A DNA stretch of 64,000 nt from Lotus japonicus (taxonomy: Eukaryota; Streptophyta; Magnoliopsida; Fabales; Fabaceae), in NCBI RefSeq assembly GCF_012489685.1, contig NC_080041.1, positions 35,143,780-35,207,779 of the forward strand, read 5' to 3'. The translations under genes were made by a program, and so were the position numbers. The notes below the pieces were generated by a model that saw only the letters and a list, made by a program, of their open reading frames with translations, made no database searches and had not been told where the DNA came from. Positions 23,401 to 33,853 of this stretch are shown here, piece after piece. Within the stretch, counting starts at the first letter, position 1, and the number at the start of each line of letters is the position of its first letter.

Positions 23401-24551
23401 ACAACTAATCCTACTAGCACTAAGCTAAGGCGATAGTTTTCAGCCTAAAGGTTGAAGCTTTACACCAAAAACTCCAAAAATGGGTATTTTAGGCTCAAAT
23501 TGATTCCGGCGGAATTCCAGCGACATAACGGAAAATCTAACCCGGCAGAAGTGATCTTGGGCACATATAGAAGAGGTTTAGAATCAGAAATGAAAGATTC
23601 AGGATAGTTTTGCAAAAACCCATAAACTATCCGCTCAGAAAACTCTACAGAAAAGCTATGGAAAAAGCGATCGGAGGTAAGGATTAGCGACTATACCTCG
23701 AAGCCTTGAAGTAGCAACTGATTGATCGACGATCAAGCAAGGATTGAACAAAATCTCTTCTCCTCCTCTCCTTAGCAAACTCGCGGCCTCCTTGGGAAGA
23801 AATGGGTAAGATATTTGTTTTTTCTCATTTTTTTGCTATATATAGAAGGTGGAAATTCGCGGGAAAATGAAAGTTTCGCGAATCTGATTTTTCCGGCGTC
23901 ATTCTCCATGAATTCATAGATATGTTTTGGCAAAAGAATTCCAAAACTATAAAGAGGTCTCTTTGTATTTTTGGCAACTAAAGCATAGTCGGTATAAAAC
24001 TATTTTACCCGATAAGTTGCTTTTTGCATCGAATGTCAGAATGGAAAACTTCCTTCGGAAGAAAGATTGAAATCATCAAGAGAAATGGGTGTATGCGTGT
24101 AGAATATTCATTTGAAGCTCTGAATAGAAAAAGTCTTCATTGTCGAGAAATTCTAGGGTTTTGAAATACCAGGGATTCGGTTTCGGAAAACTTCCGATGA
24201 TTGGAATCGGACGTTCGTAGATCCTAGAGTTTCGCCTCGAAATGATGGTGATATATGGAAAAAGAGAAGTTCTAACATTTCTCTGAAGATTTTTGGAATT
24301 AACTGCCAGCGTGCCTAAAAGTGAAAATTAGCTATATACTAGGGTTTCTGACCTAGGTTTAAGCGTGTAACGATCGTGCTATAACTTTTATCGATCATAA
24401 TGCAATCCTTGAACTTTTCCTGAACTTTCTCCTTCATAAATATATTTCATTTAATAAACTTTCGTTCAGGTTTCCCTTCACATTACATCAACCCTAATCG
24501 TGAATAAGAAGTTTATTCACTTAGCATAAACTTAAAAACTCGGGCCTTACA
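20422..24551 (-). repeat. 5' LTR of the level-4 gypsy element
   Basis: This 4130-bp LTR begins tgtaacaccccg and ends cgggccttaca on the + strand. The tandem repeat is at about 22104-22250 and the probable TATA palindrome ctatatatag at 23836-23845. Several short ORFs here, including 230 codons at 20910-21602, also occur in the other LTR and look non-functional. The right flank aacaa is the expected target duplication, but the left flank is outside the window. Confidence 0.93.
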
Positions 24552-26373
24552 AACAACATATATAATATAAGTACATTATATGTCTTTTATGGGAAAGAGT
24601 CAGTTACTAACGGAATCTCACTTCACACAACCCACCAAAACTTCCATGGCCATCTTCGTGCTTCCGCAGAGGCACAGTTATCACGGTGACCGCAGTCAAC
24701 CAAATCACATGGAGCCGCAATGATCCACAAAAGTTCACGGTGACCGCAGTCAACCAAATCACGTGAAGCCACACCGGCCCACAAGGTTCACAGGAGACCG
24801 CAGTCAACCCAAATAACTCCCTCGCGTGCAAGGTACCATCGTTCTCATGGACCATAGTCTACCTGACCTATGTCCAAATTATTCACATTTACTTGCAAGC
24901 GAGTTTATTACACTTTTCTCTTTGTTAAGTCTCTAAAGTCAATCCTAGAGTCTTATCATACTCTTTATACAACAACCTTCACAACACAACATTCACAGGT
25001 TACAAGGGAATTACGGCTAGGTGAGTGACCCTTGAACCATTAACTGAGAAAATAAATATAATCCACGTAAAGGAACGCAAGAACATTCACTCATGCATAA
25101 TATATCATCGCAACTCCAACATATTGACAGCAGAAACAACTTTCACAAAAAATAGAGACACAGAATGCATCTTTCAACCAAAAATCACGTATGATACCTT
25201 TCTAGAAAGCTATTTTAAATATCTACAACTCTCTAGTTACACACTTGTTCATTTGAGTCCCATAATTAGGTGATATTAGGCCTTAAAGCTAACTGTCCGG
25301 AACAGGAAAAACAGCAGGTGTGACAGTTACTACACACGACCCCCAGATCACATTACTAAACCAAAAATTATGATTTTTATATGTCTGGAAAGATATTTAG
25401 AAAATCTACAACTTTCATTTTAATCACTGTTTCATTTGATGACCATAAACAGGTAAAAAGGGGCTCTGAAGTCCGCTGTCCAGTACAGGAAACTGGCAGC
25501 GAAACTCCCATGGCTCTATGGTTTTCAAAAATAATTTTCCTTCCTTCCCCTTTGATCATGGCAATCTTGGTACAGCCCCATCAACCCAAATATCCACTCA
25601 AAATTTCAGAACCAAACATTTAGCAAGGATCATGTTATAACAAGTGCAAAATAGCACAAAACTTAACAAATACCAAGGCAACTCGCAAAAAAATCATAGA
25701 TTCAGATCATAAACAATGTTTGAGAATCATATTCATGGCTATTCAAGAGAAAAATTCCAGCAAGCAAGCATGTACAGGAAATCATGCAAAAACAGTCCAA
25801 AACTCAAGTTGTTTCTCATGGCAATTCATGGCATATTCCCTAAAGAACCTACCCATTCCTAGAACCAGCCCTTACCTTGGGTTCTTGGTCTGAAAAGAAG
25901 AAGCTTTGGTGATGAACACGGTTCAGAAACGTTGCTGTCCACGTTCTCAGCTTCTCTCGCCGTCCCTCTTCTCTCCCTCGCGCGCGATCTCCTCCACTCC
26001 CTTGCGCGCGCTACACGGTGATGGTTATGGCTTGGGCGGCGGCGGCTTCTCTTGCTCTCTCTCGAGTTCTCTCTTTTCTCTCTTCTGTATGCTTCCCTTT
26101 CTGTTCTTAAGTGAGTTTGTGCAGGTTCTGTTCTGATTGTGAAAGAATAGGGTTTTCCCCCCTCTAGACTAAACCCCATGCAAAGTGGGCTAGGGTTTCA
26201 ATATTCTTTTCAAGCCCGAACCCTTGACCCGTCAATTTAGTTCTTAATCTGGTCTAAACTCAATTAAAACCCAAGTTGACAGTTCTAATCTGCCAGCTAT
26301 CAAACATTAACTAAAACTTCAATTTTATTCAAACTTCCATAAAATTGTTCCAAATTGAACTTAGGGCCTTACA
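24552..26373 (-). repeat. Fragment of a third gypsy-type LTR (level 3)
   Basis: It has no coding capacity. The right end ...cttagggccttaca has the same terminal form as the LTR ending at 24551, so I read it as the terminus of another minus-oriented gypsy LTR. It abuts copia pol sequence at 26374 in mid-codon context. The left part is replaced by the level-4 element. Inside are a three-unit tandem repeat and two diverged copies of a segment with ctacaactctc/ctacaactttc and gtccggaacagg/gtccagtacagg. Confidence 0.6.
24670..24815. repeat. Tandem repeat in the level-3 LTR fragment
   Basis: Three imperfect units of about 57 bp share gaccgcagtcaacc(c/a)aa. The overlapping minus-strand ORF shows the same periodicity (LTAVT, LHVIW) and is not a gene. 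Confidence 0.7.
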
Positions 26374-27201
26374 CAAGTTGATCAAACACCAGAAGGAACA
26401 TATATCCATCAGAGCAAGTACACTAAAGAACTTCTGAAGAAGTTCAATATGCTGGATTCTACAGTGGCCAAGACTCCAATGCATCCTACATGCATTCTGG
26501 AGAAAGAAGATGCAAGTGGTAAAGTCTGTCAGAAGCTCTATCGTGGTATGATAGGATCACTTCTATACTTAACTGCATCTAGGCCAGATATATTGTTTAG
26601 TGTTCATTTATGTGCTCGTTTCCAATCAGATCCAAGGGAAACCCACTTAACTGCTGTTAAGAGGATCCTAAGGTATCTGAAAGGTACCACTAACCTTGGC
26701 TTGATGTATAAGAAAACATCAGAGTATAAGCTTTCAGGTTATTGTGATGCTGATTATGCTGGAGATAGAACAGAGAGAAAAAGCACTTTTGGAAATTGTC
26801 AATTTCTGGGAAGCAACTTAGTCTCATGGGCAAGCAAGAGGCAATCAACCATTGCACTATCAACTGCAAAGGCAGAATATATCTCAGCAGCAATATGCAG
26901 CACTCAGATGCTCTGGATGAAACATCAGCTAGAGGATTATCAAATCCTAGAGAGCAATATCCCAATCTATTGTGATAATACTACTGCAATTTCATTGAGT
27001 AAGAACCCTATCTTACATTCAAGGGCAAAGCACATTGAGGTAAAGTATCACTTTATTAGAGATTATGTACAGAAGGGCGTACTTCTTTTGAAGTTTGTTG
27101 ATACTGACCATCAATGGGCAGATATCTTTACAAAGCCCTTAGCAGAAGATAGATTTAATTTCATTCTGAAAAATCTGAATATGGACTCTTGTCCAGCGTG
27201 A
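26374..27201 (+). pseudogene. copia pol fragment: end of reverse transcriptase and RNase H
   Basis: The reading frame is open from the junction at 26374 ([16 protein letters not shown]) to the stop at 27201, 275 codons. It is nearly identical to the C-terminus of pol in element 1 (minus strand, about 8900-8073), with a few substitutions such as S to F in KSTFGNCQF and A to T in CDNTTAIS. It has the RNase H motifs CDADYAGD and the AEYISAA segment. The YVDD box, integrase and protease are missing, so this piece cannot work alone. The junction lies at the end of the upstream LTR, which supports insertion of that LTR into pol. Confidence 0.9.
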
Positions 27202-27634
27202 AGATGGATCAGAACCTCTAACTATGATGCTTCTTCATCAGAAGATGTCTAGTCCAGAAGGTAACTCTATCAGAGTTTATGTACCCATTGGTGCTGACTC
27301 TGAAGCTGAGACAGTAAACATGTGTCAGTCTCTATGACACATAGTTCCTTGTGCCCGTGCTGGCAGTCTGTTGTAATGAGTGTTGATGTGCTTCTCTCCT
27401 GTGTGTGATAGGTGTATTCACTGTTACTATCTATCTTTAATTTTCAACCGTTGATTTTAAGTTGCTTTTTGAATCAACAACGGTTATTTGTCAAAACCCA
27501 CTATACACACACGATCTCCTACACTTACGGTTTTACACTCTCTCTCTTCAGTTTTTCAAAACTTCTTACCCACGATCTCTCTCGCTCTCTATTCATCCTT
27601 CACCTTCAACCCAAAACCTTCAACCAACTCAAAA

Positions 27635-30514
27635 ATGGTGAGACAAACCAGAACTGAAGCTGCCGATGCAACCAGGTTCCCTCACATGGTAGTAGGTCAA
27701 GCTACAGGCCAATTGGGTCCTGAGAATCCAAATCAAGGTCAAGCGTCAGAGAAGATGATTCCAATCGCAGAACGGGGCTGTGCCGTTCACTGCGTTTATG
27801 CTCCGGAAGAACTCCAAGTGCTTGCAGAATGGAGATTCGACCTGGACAACATTGCTGCAAATGGGTATGACCTGCGTCCTGAAGTTCAAGCTCAGGGATG
27901 GGAAGAGTACTTCAACAGGCTCAGAGGACCAATTTATGACAAATTGGTCAAGGAATTCTGGAAGCATGCCGACTGCGATGACACTCAAGTGGTCTCCTAC
28001 ATTGCTGGAAGGAGGATCATCATCACTGAGAAGTCGATTGTGAATCTGCTGGGTGCAGACACTGGAAATGGGTATCGATTTCAACTGATAGAATCGAAGC
28101 TGAAACCCAGAACCAAGGATGAAACCAACAAGGCTCTGTACACCACCTACAAACCGGGCAAGAGTGACTACAAGGTGGTGGATCTTCATCCCAAGCTCAG
28201 AATCTGGCACAATATTCTGCTTCACTGCATCAATCAAAGGCCGAAGGGTAGCTCTCCGGACTACGTCAACTTCTGCCAGAAGGCGATGTTATTCTTCATT
28301 CAAGATAAGAAGAAGATCTGCCTCCCTTTCTTCTTGTTCTCTTACCTGAAGGAATGTATCAGAAAGTCAAGAACTACTGCCTCCATCAAGTCTGCCATCA
28401 AGTACATCCCCTTTGGGAGATTGCTTTCAGATCTCTTCATTGAAAGTAAATTCGTAGAAGATCTGATCAATGCAGGATGCACAGAAGATCTGTCCACAAT
28501 AGTCAGTGATGTCTTCACTGCCACATCCTTGAAGAAGATGGGCTTGGTCAAGAAGAAAATTGCCCCTGCTCATGAAGATACGTCTGCTGAAATCAGACAA
28601 AGAAGGGTGCCTCTGAATGACTTCCCTCTGTGGACCCAAGCAGACAACCCAGAAGCAATATTGTGCTATATTGATGGTTTGAAGCAACAAGGATATGAAA
28701 TTGATGTAGATGAGTTCTTCAGAAGTTTGCCACCAGCTCAAGAGTTTGACTCTCCTCCCAAGAGGAAAGTTCAGAGGAAGATGGTCTTAGAAGAATCCTC
28801 TGAGGAGTCTGATGTTCCTCTGAAGAGGAAGAAGAAGGCTGACCAGCCTAAGAGGAAACATGCTGAAACCACCAAGCCAGATGATGGTGATGATGGTGAT
28901 AATGAAGATGGTCCTTCTCCTCCCAAGAAGAAGAAGAAACAAGTCAGAATCGTGGTGAAGCCTACACGTGTGGAACCTGCTGCTGCAGTCATCAGGATGG
29001 AGACTTCTACCAGAGTGACTCGGTCTGCCGTGCGTACAAGTAAGTCTGCTATCATTGAATCTGACGATGACTTAAATTCTATTGATGCACTTCCTATTTC
29101 TACCCTCCTTAAACGCACCTCCACCCAACTCACTACTATCCCAGAGTCTCAACCAACTGCACAAACCACATCTCCACCAAATTCCCCAAGGTCTTCCTTT
29201 TTCCAACCTTCCCAACAAGAAGCCCCTCTGTGGAATATGCTTCAAACCCCACGTCCAGATGAACCAACCTCACCCATCACAATCCAACAAGAACCCATAA
29301 TTCTTGAACCCTCTGAACATGAACCAATCATTCCTGCACAACCAGAACATGAACCCAGAACGTCTGATCACTCTGTCCCCAGAGCATCAGAACGTCCGGT
29401 TGCCAGAACCACTGATACAGATTCTTCCACTGCCTATACTCCTGTATCATTCCCAATCAACGTTGCTGACTCCTCACCTTCCAACAACTCTGAGTCACAT
29501 CGTAAATTCATGGAGGTCAGAAAAGAAAAAGTGTCTGCCATCCCAGAGTATTACCTTACGGCCCCAAGCCCTAGGAGATACCCTGGACCTAGACCAGAAC
29601 GTCTAGTTGACCCAGATGATCCTATCCCGGCTGACCCTTTGCATGAGGCAGACCCTTTAGCCCAACAAGCTCAACCTGACCCTGTCCATCAAGAGCCAAT
29701 TCAACCAGAACCAGAACACTCTGTGTCTAACCACTCTTCGGTTAGATCACCCCATCCTCTGGTTGAAACTTCTGAACCTTACCTTGGAGCCTCTGAACCA
29801 AATGTCCAAACCTTTGACATTGGCTCTCCTCAAGGTGCTTCTGAGGCAAACAGTAGCAATCACCCAACCTCTCCTGAAACCAACCTCTCCATAGTTCCCT
29901 ACACTTACCTCAGACCAACCTCTCTCTCTGAGTGCATTAATGTTTTTAATCATGAAGCTTCATTGATGCTACGCAATGTGCAAGGTCACACTGACCTGAG
30001 TGAGAATGCTGAATCTGTTGCTGAAGAGTGGAATAGTCTGAGTACTTGGTTAGTAGCTCAGGTTCCTATTATGATGAGGCATCTGACTGCAGAAAGGGAT
30101 CAGAGGATTGAGGTTGCTAGGCAGCGGTTTACAAGGAGAGTGGCTCTTCATGAACAACAGCAAAGAAATAAGCTACTTGAAGCTGTTGAAGAGGCCAGAA
30201 GAAAGAAAGAGCAAGCAGAGGAAGCTGCACGTCAAGCAGCAGCTCAAGCTGAACAAGCACGATTAGAAGCTGAGAGACTTGAAGCTGAAGCTGAAGCCCT
30301 TAGATGCCAAGCACTTGCACCAGTGGTCTTTACTCCTACTGCTTCTGCTTCCATTCCAGCTCATCAATCTGCTCAGAATGTTCATTCTTGCTCCACACAG
30401 TCAAGCTCTTCCAGACTCGATCTCATGGAACAACGTCTTGATACTCATGAGTCTCTGCTGATGGACATGAAGCAAATTCTTAAGGAACTTCTGCGTCGCT
30501 CTGACAAGCCCTAG
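27635..30514 (+). CDS. Sirevirus envelope-like ORF of element 2 (959 aa)
   Basis: This is the homologue of 4780-7629, with the same order of parts: MVRQTR start, conserved globular region (HCVYAPEELQVLAEWRF to the KKMGLVKKK area), basic nuclear-localisation-like clusters (PLKRKKK, PKKKKKQ), a Pro/Ser/Thr-rich middle, and an Ala/Glu/Gln coiled coil followed by SSRLDLMEQRLDTHES. The whole frame is open although pol upstream is lost. I start it at 27635 because AAAATGG gives good initiation context and matches element 1. An in-frame Met at 27488 is possible. No signal peptide or membrane segment is visible. Confidence 0.84.
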   Translation: MVRQTRTEAADATRFPHMVVGQATGQLGPENPNQGQASEKMIPIAERGCAVHCVYAPEELQVLAEWRFDLDNIAANGYDLRPEVQAQGWEEYFNRLRGPIYDKLVKEFWKHADCDDTQVVSYIAGRRIIITEKSIVNLLGADTGNGYRFQLIESKLKPRTKDETNKALYTTYKPGKSDYKVVDLHPKLRIWHNILLHCINQRPKGSSPDYVNFCQKAMLFFIQDKKKICLPFFLFSYLKECIRKSRTTASIKSAIKYIPFGRLLSDLFIESKFVEDLINAGCTEDLSTIVSDVFTATSLKKMGLVKKKIAPAHEDTSAEIRQRRVPLNDFPLWTQADNPEAILCYIDGLKQQGYEIDVDEFFRSLPPAQEFDSPPKRKVQRKMVLEESSEESDVPLKRKKKADQPKRKHAETTKPDDGDDGDNEDGPSPPKKKKKQVRIVVKPTRVEPAAAVIRMETSTRVTRSAVRTSKSAIIESDDDLNSIDALPISTLLKRTSTQLTTIPESQPTAQTTSPPNSPRSSFFQPSQQEAPLWNMLQTPRPDEPTSPITIQQEPIILEPSEHEPIIPAQPEHEPRTSDHSVPRASERPVARTTDTDSSTAYTPVSFPINVADSSPSNNSESHRKFMEVRKEKVSAIPEYYLTAPSPRRYPGPRPERLVDPDDPIPADPLHEADPLAQQAQPDPVHQEPIQPEPEHSVSNHSSVRSPHPLVETSEPYLGASEPNVQTFDIGSPQGASEANSSNHPTSPETNLSIVPYTYLRPTSLSECINVFNHEASLMLRNVQGHTDLSENAESVAEEWNSLSTWLVAQVPIMMRHLTAERDQRIEVARQRFTRRVALHEQQQRNKLLEAVEEARRKKEQAEEAARQAAAQAEQARLEAERLEAEAEALRCQALAPVVFTPTASASIPAHQSAQNVHSCSTQSSSSRLDLMEQRLDTHESLLMDMKQILKELLRRSDKP

Positions 30515-30623
30515 TCTTAGGATCTCTTCGTTTTCTCTCTTAACTTAGTTTTATTTTAACTTCTTTTTATTTTCTTTAAGTTACTTTAGTTGTTATGCAT
30601 TGTTAGTTGTTGTTTATCATTGC

Positions 30624-30636
<13 letters not shown>

Positions 30637-30661
<25 letters not shown>
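30637..30661. repeat. (TA)n microsatellite
   Basis: About 25 bp of TA repeats lie just after the envelope-like ORF. Element 1 has a shorter TA-rich stretch at the matching place (about 4657-4672). Confidence 0.85.
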
Positions 30662-30665
<4 letters not shown>

Positions 30666-30693
30666 CACATTGTGTTTGCAAAATTTTCTTTTC

Positions 30694-30699
30694 TTTATT
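30694..30699 (-). terminator. Candidate poly(A) signal of the element-2 antisense ORF
   Basis: AATAAA on the minus strand lies 45 bp after the stop of the ORF at 31136-30744. It matches the one at 4623-4628. Confidence 0.5.
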
Positions 30700-30743
30700 C
30701 ATATCAATTCTATTTTTACATCATACATTTTCTTTCCTAAACT

Positions 30744-31136
30744 CTAGAATGGAGAATCCCTCCTCATTCTTCTGCACTCTTGGCGCTGCTCTGCCCTATC
30801 TTTCTCCAGACGATCCAATGTATACTGGATGATGTTGAGATTGACGTTTAGCTCATCCCTCTCCAGAATCTCTTCTGTCGTCTTGAGCCTCTTTTCTATG
30901 GTTTCCTTTTCTTCCAGCAGCCTCAGCTCAAGCTGGCTGAGTTCTTGAATTTCCTCCACGAAGGCAAGGAATTCCTTCAAGTCATTCTTCAGCTCTGGAC
31001 AAAGGTCCCTTTCAAGCAGTGTCCTCGTCAGCTCTGGTATGGTCTTTGTACCATATGGATGTCTTATGTTAAGGAACAAGTCCTCCTCGAAGGCCTTCCT
31101 TTTGAGCTCTTCCAGTGCAACCCTGTATGATGCCAT
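30744..31136 (-). CDS. Antisense ORF of element 2 (130 aa, unknown function)
   Basis: This is the homologue of 4174-4566: 130 residues, starting MASYRVALEELKRKAFEED and ending RRMRRDSPF, with no gap in the alignment and about 76% identity. Many changes are conservative (K/R, D/E, V/I, M/L), as expected for a protein under constraint. It is charged and helical, probably a coiled coil, without a motif I can name. It runs against the envelope-like ORF, 229 bp from its stop. A TATA box and an AATAAA signal sit in the same places as in element 1. It has stayed open although the host element has lost gag and most of pol in this window. Confidence 0.78.
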   Translation of the reverse strand: MASYRVALEELKRKAFEEDLFLNIRHPYGTKTIPELTRTLLERDLCPELKNDLKEFLAFVEEIQELSQLELRLLEEKETIEKRLKTTEEILERDELNVNLNIIQYTLDRLEKDRAEQRQECRRMRRDSPF

Positions 31137-31185
31137 TTTTTTTTGAAATTGATCGAGTTGTGAAGCTTACCCTCTTCTAACTCGC

Positions 31186-31193
31186 TTTATATA
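31186..31193 (-). promoter_or_regulatory. TATA box of the element-2 antisense ORF
   Basis: TATATAAA on the minus strand lies in the context gcttTATATAAAgcg reading from the right. It matches 4114-4121, at nearly the same distance from the ATG. Confidence 0.68.
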
Positions 31194-31379
31194 AGCTTCA
31201 TTCGCTCTTGGAAGTTATTGCTCCTACAGTTTCTCGAGGTTAAGTCCTTGGTAACTGAAGTTCTATTTACTCCCGTGGCCGGTGGTAAACATTCTTCTCC
31301 TGCATTAACTCCCTTCTTTACTTCGCGTAACTCTCATTCTTACCGCGTTTATTTCTCCATCTTTTCACTCAGACCTTCT

Positions 31380-31913
31380 CTGAGGGGGAGTACTGTGTAC
31401 TTCAAGCTGAGTTTTTCACACCCCATACTTTTTGCTTATGACAAAAAGGGGGAGAACTCCTAGTTTTTGATGTGTAGTGTGATTTATTTTGGAGAATTTA
31501 AGAGTTCCACTTTTATGACCATAGATGTGTCACTGGGCAAATACAAGGAATACATTTCACTTCTTCTGAAGTGATTATATTTGACTCTGATACCACTTAA
31601 CGTTGACTCTGAATACTTATCCGCTCTGATTATTATATTTCATCTATGTCATGCGCCTTCACTCTGAACTCTTACATTATTTAGCTCAGAATCTAGACAT
31701 TTCTAACGCTTTCATTAAGTCTTAGATTCAGGGGGAGCTATACTCAGAATCAAGCTGTGACTTGGATTCAGAATGAGTAAAATAAACTATTCACATCATG
31801 ATAAGTCTTATTCTATATCTCTAAACTCTGAGTGAATTCAGTTTATTGTTTAAGAATTGTTCATCAAAATACTTAGTTTTGTCATCATCAAAAAGGGGGA
31901 GATTGTAAGATCA
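31380..31913 (+). other. Purine-tract array and polypurine tract of element 2
   Basis: GGGGGAG tracts occur near 31385, 31448 and 31731. The final AAAAAGGGGGAGAT directly precedes the LTR at 31914. Order and spacing mirror element 1. Confidence 0.85.
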
Positions 31914-33111
31914 AGTTTTGATCGAGTAGTACAACTCTATGTTTTGATGATTACACGTTAACATTTGAGTATGAACAATTATGGTACTCTAACGTGTTTT
32001 TCTGAGTGTGCTATTTACAGGCTCTGACCTCAATTCAATCTCACACAAATCAGAAGCACTGTGCATAAAGAATGACCCAAGCAACGCTTTCGCAACATCT
32101 ATGTTCACTCTGAACAGTAGAAATGCTTCAGAAGATCTGAAGTTATACAAGCTCTGATATGGACTCAGTCACTTGAAGTTCTGAAGATCCAGAAGTTCTG
32201 ATAACCAAGAAACTCTGAAGGTTCAGATGTTCTGATGGTGTAGAAGACTCTGAAGATCCAGAAGCTGAATAGTGGAAACTCTGATGTCCAGAAGCAAGAA
32301 ACTTTGAAGACCATGTACTTCCCTCTGAGTTCAGAATCAGAAGATACAACGGTCAAAGGATCTGTGCTTTCCCTCTGACTCTGATCAACCGGCTTCACAA
32401 GTTCCAACTTGAAGCATTCCCCTGATCAGAAGTCTCCTAGGTTTAAAGGTCAAGTCACTATCCAAGTACAAAAGCAAATGTACTATCCTGACGACCTACC
32501 TAACATTCTCAGCCACAGCAGAAGCTGGAATTTCCAGAACTACCCTCCAACGGTAGCATTTCCATGCAGCGTTCAAACCCTAATCCTTGGAGTATAAATA
32601 AAGGCTGTAGATTGAAAGATGCGGTTGGAAGAATTACACACGCGCAAGCTATATTCAAAAACCTTCTAAGCATTCTTTCATCTGAATTCATTGTGTTTAC
32701 TATTAGCTTTTCACAAGCAAATCCTTTGTAAACATTCTTTCTTAAACAGTTTGTTTAGTTACCTTTAGGAGATCAAGGTTGATCGCATCCTTGAGAAGAC
32801 TAAGAGAGTGAATCTTAGTGTGAGCTAAGTCAGTGTAATTGTTAGTCACTTGTAGGTTTCAAGTGCAGTTGTAACACTTTACCTGATTAGTGGATTGCCT
32901 TCATTCTAAGAAGGAAGAAATCACCTTAACGGGTGGACTGGATTAGCTTGAGGGATTTATCAAGTGAACCAGGATAAAAATCCTTGTGTGCTTTTCTATC
33001 TCTTATCTTTAGCACTTAGTTCTCGAAAGATTTGTTAAAATCTTTAAGGTGGAAGTTTTATCTTGAAAACGTTATTCAAACCCCCCTTTTCTACCGTTTT
33101 TCATACCTTCA
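31914..33111 (+). repeat. 3' LTR of element 2
   Basis: This 1198-bp LTR begins tgtaagatcaag and ends tcataccttca. It is clearly homologous to the LTRs of element 1 in reverse orientation, but more diverged, with small indels. TATAAATA at 32593-32600 is the probable promoter core. Confidence 0.93.
32593..32600 (+). promoter_or_regulatory. TATA box in the element-2 LTR
   Basis: TATAAATA lies in the context ggagTATAAATAaagg, at the position corresponding to TATATATA in the element-1 LTRs. Confidence 0.7.
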
Positions 33112-33853
33112 GCAAGAAGTGGAGAAAATATTCAGAGTATTGTTGGGAGGAATCGAGTACTCGTGGCGTGCAACTAGGGCAATGATGAAAGAAAGTAATC
33201 AAGCAGTGACATGGGTATCCTTTTGAAGGGCTTTCTTGGAAAAATATTTTTCGCAAAGTGCCAGAGAAACAAAGAAATCGCATTTTCTTGAGAAACACAT
33301 TTGCTTCTTCAACGCGAATGTTGATGAGGACTATCTCTACACCCGCTTTGTTGATGGACTAAGTATTAATTGTAGACGGTTGTCCAACCACGGGATCTGA
33401 CATTTCCAAGTGCTAGTAGAGAAGACCAAAGGCATTGAGGTCATGGACAACAAAGACCACAAGGACAACCATTAGAACAATTGCCATGATAGAGGAGGAT
33501 TGATTAGGTCAAACCATAGAAAGAACGAAAAGGGGGAGCAACCCTTGGGAGAAACCCTACGAATGCCAACAGGACAATGGCCGAACTCAAGCCCCATCAC
33601 TAGAGCCTTCGGTGATTGAGATAACCAAGCTCGGAGGATAGGAGTAACTTGCTTTAAGTGCGGAAAGGTGGGTCACTATGCCGACACATGTGAAGAAAAC
33701 ATACGGGTGTGCATCAAATGCTAGAAGCTGAGGTATCTTGCTAGGAATTGCCAAGTATTGAAGGCAGAAGTCGCTAGGAGTTCTCAGGGCGGAATGCGTT
33801 CAACTATCCAAGGATGGGTGGACACCATGAATGTTGGGGGAGCTGCTAACATG
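33112..33853 (+). pseudogene. Ty3/gypsy gag pseudogene
   Basis: Translated pieces line up with the gag of the level-4 element. EVEKIFRVLLGG corresponds to [23 protein letters not shown] to [13 protein letters not shown], and RFVDGLS to RFVNGLR. A CCHC zinc knuckle CFKCGKVGHYADTC is near 33650, and a second one near 33716 is broken by a stop. In-frame stops and short deletions occur throughout. The sequence enters gag in mid-domain at 33112, directly at the end of the copia LTR, which is how I place the copia insertion. Confidence 0.85.

Larger units (their letters stand above)
1..24551 (-). mobile_element. Ty3/gypsy chromovirus-like LTR retrotransposon, level 4, left end outside window
   Basis: This near-complete element reads right to left. 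It has a 5' LTR at 20422-24551, a primer binding site at 20407-20418, gag-pol at 20208-15770 and a 3' LTR in two pieces (1-2142 and 14282-15731), because a copia element occupies 2143-14276. Position 1 matches 20959, so about 537 bp of the 3' LTR lie outside the window. I count about 21 mismatches over about 3.59 kb of LTR, near 0.6%, which indicates a recent insertion. Zinc knuckles, protease, reverse transcriptase, RNase H, integrase and a C-terminal chromodomain-like region occur in gypsy order. The Del/Tekay lineage is my inference from that C-terminus and the LTR termini. One frameshift breaks pol near 17577. Confidence 0.93.
26374..33111 (+). mobile_element. Second Sirevirus-type copia element, 5'-truncated in this window (level 2)
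   Basis: It is a plus-oriented relative of the element at 2143-14276. In order it has the last 275 codons of pol, the envelope-like ORF, the antisense ORF, the purine-tract array and a 1198-bp 3' LTR. The 5' LTR, gag and most of pol are missing. At 26374 it abuts a gypsy LTR end, so the rest may lie left of the window. On the right it abuts gypsy gag sequence at 33112, where gcaag would be the target duplication. The ORFs that remain are open, so loss of the 5' part is probably an interruption and not old decay. Confidence 0.88.
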
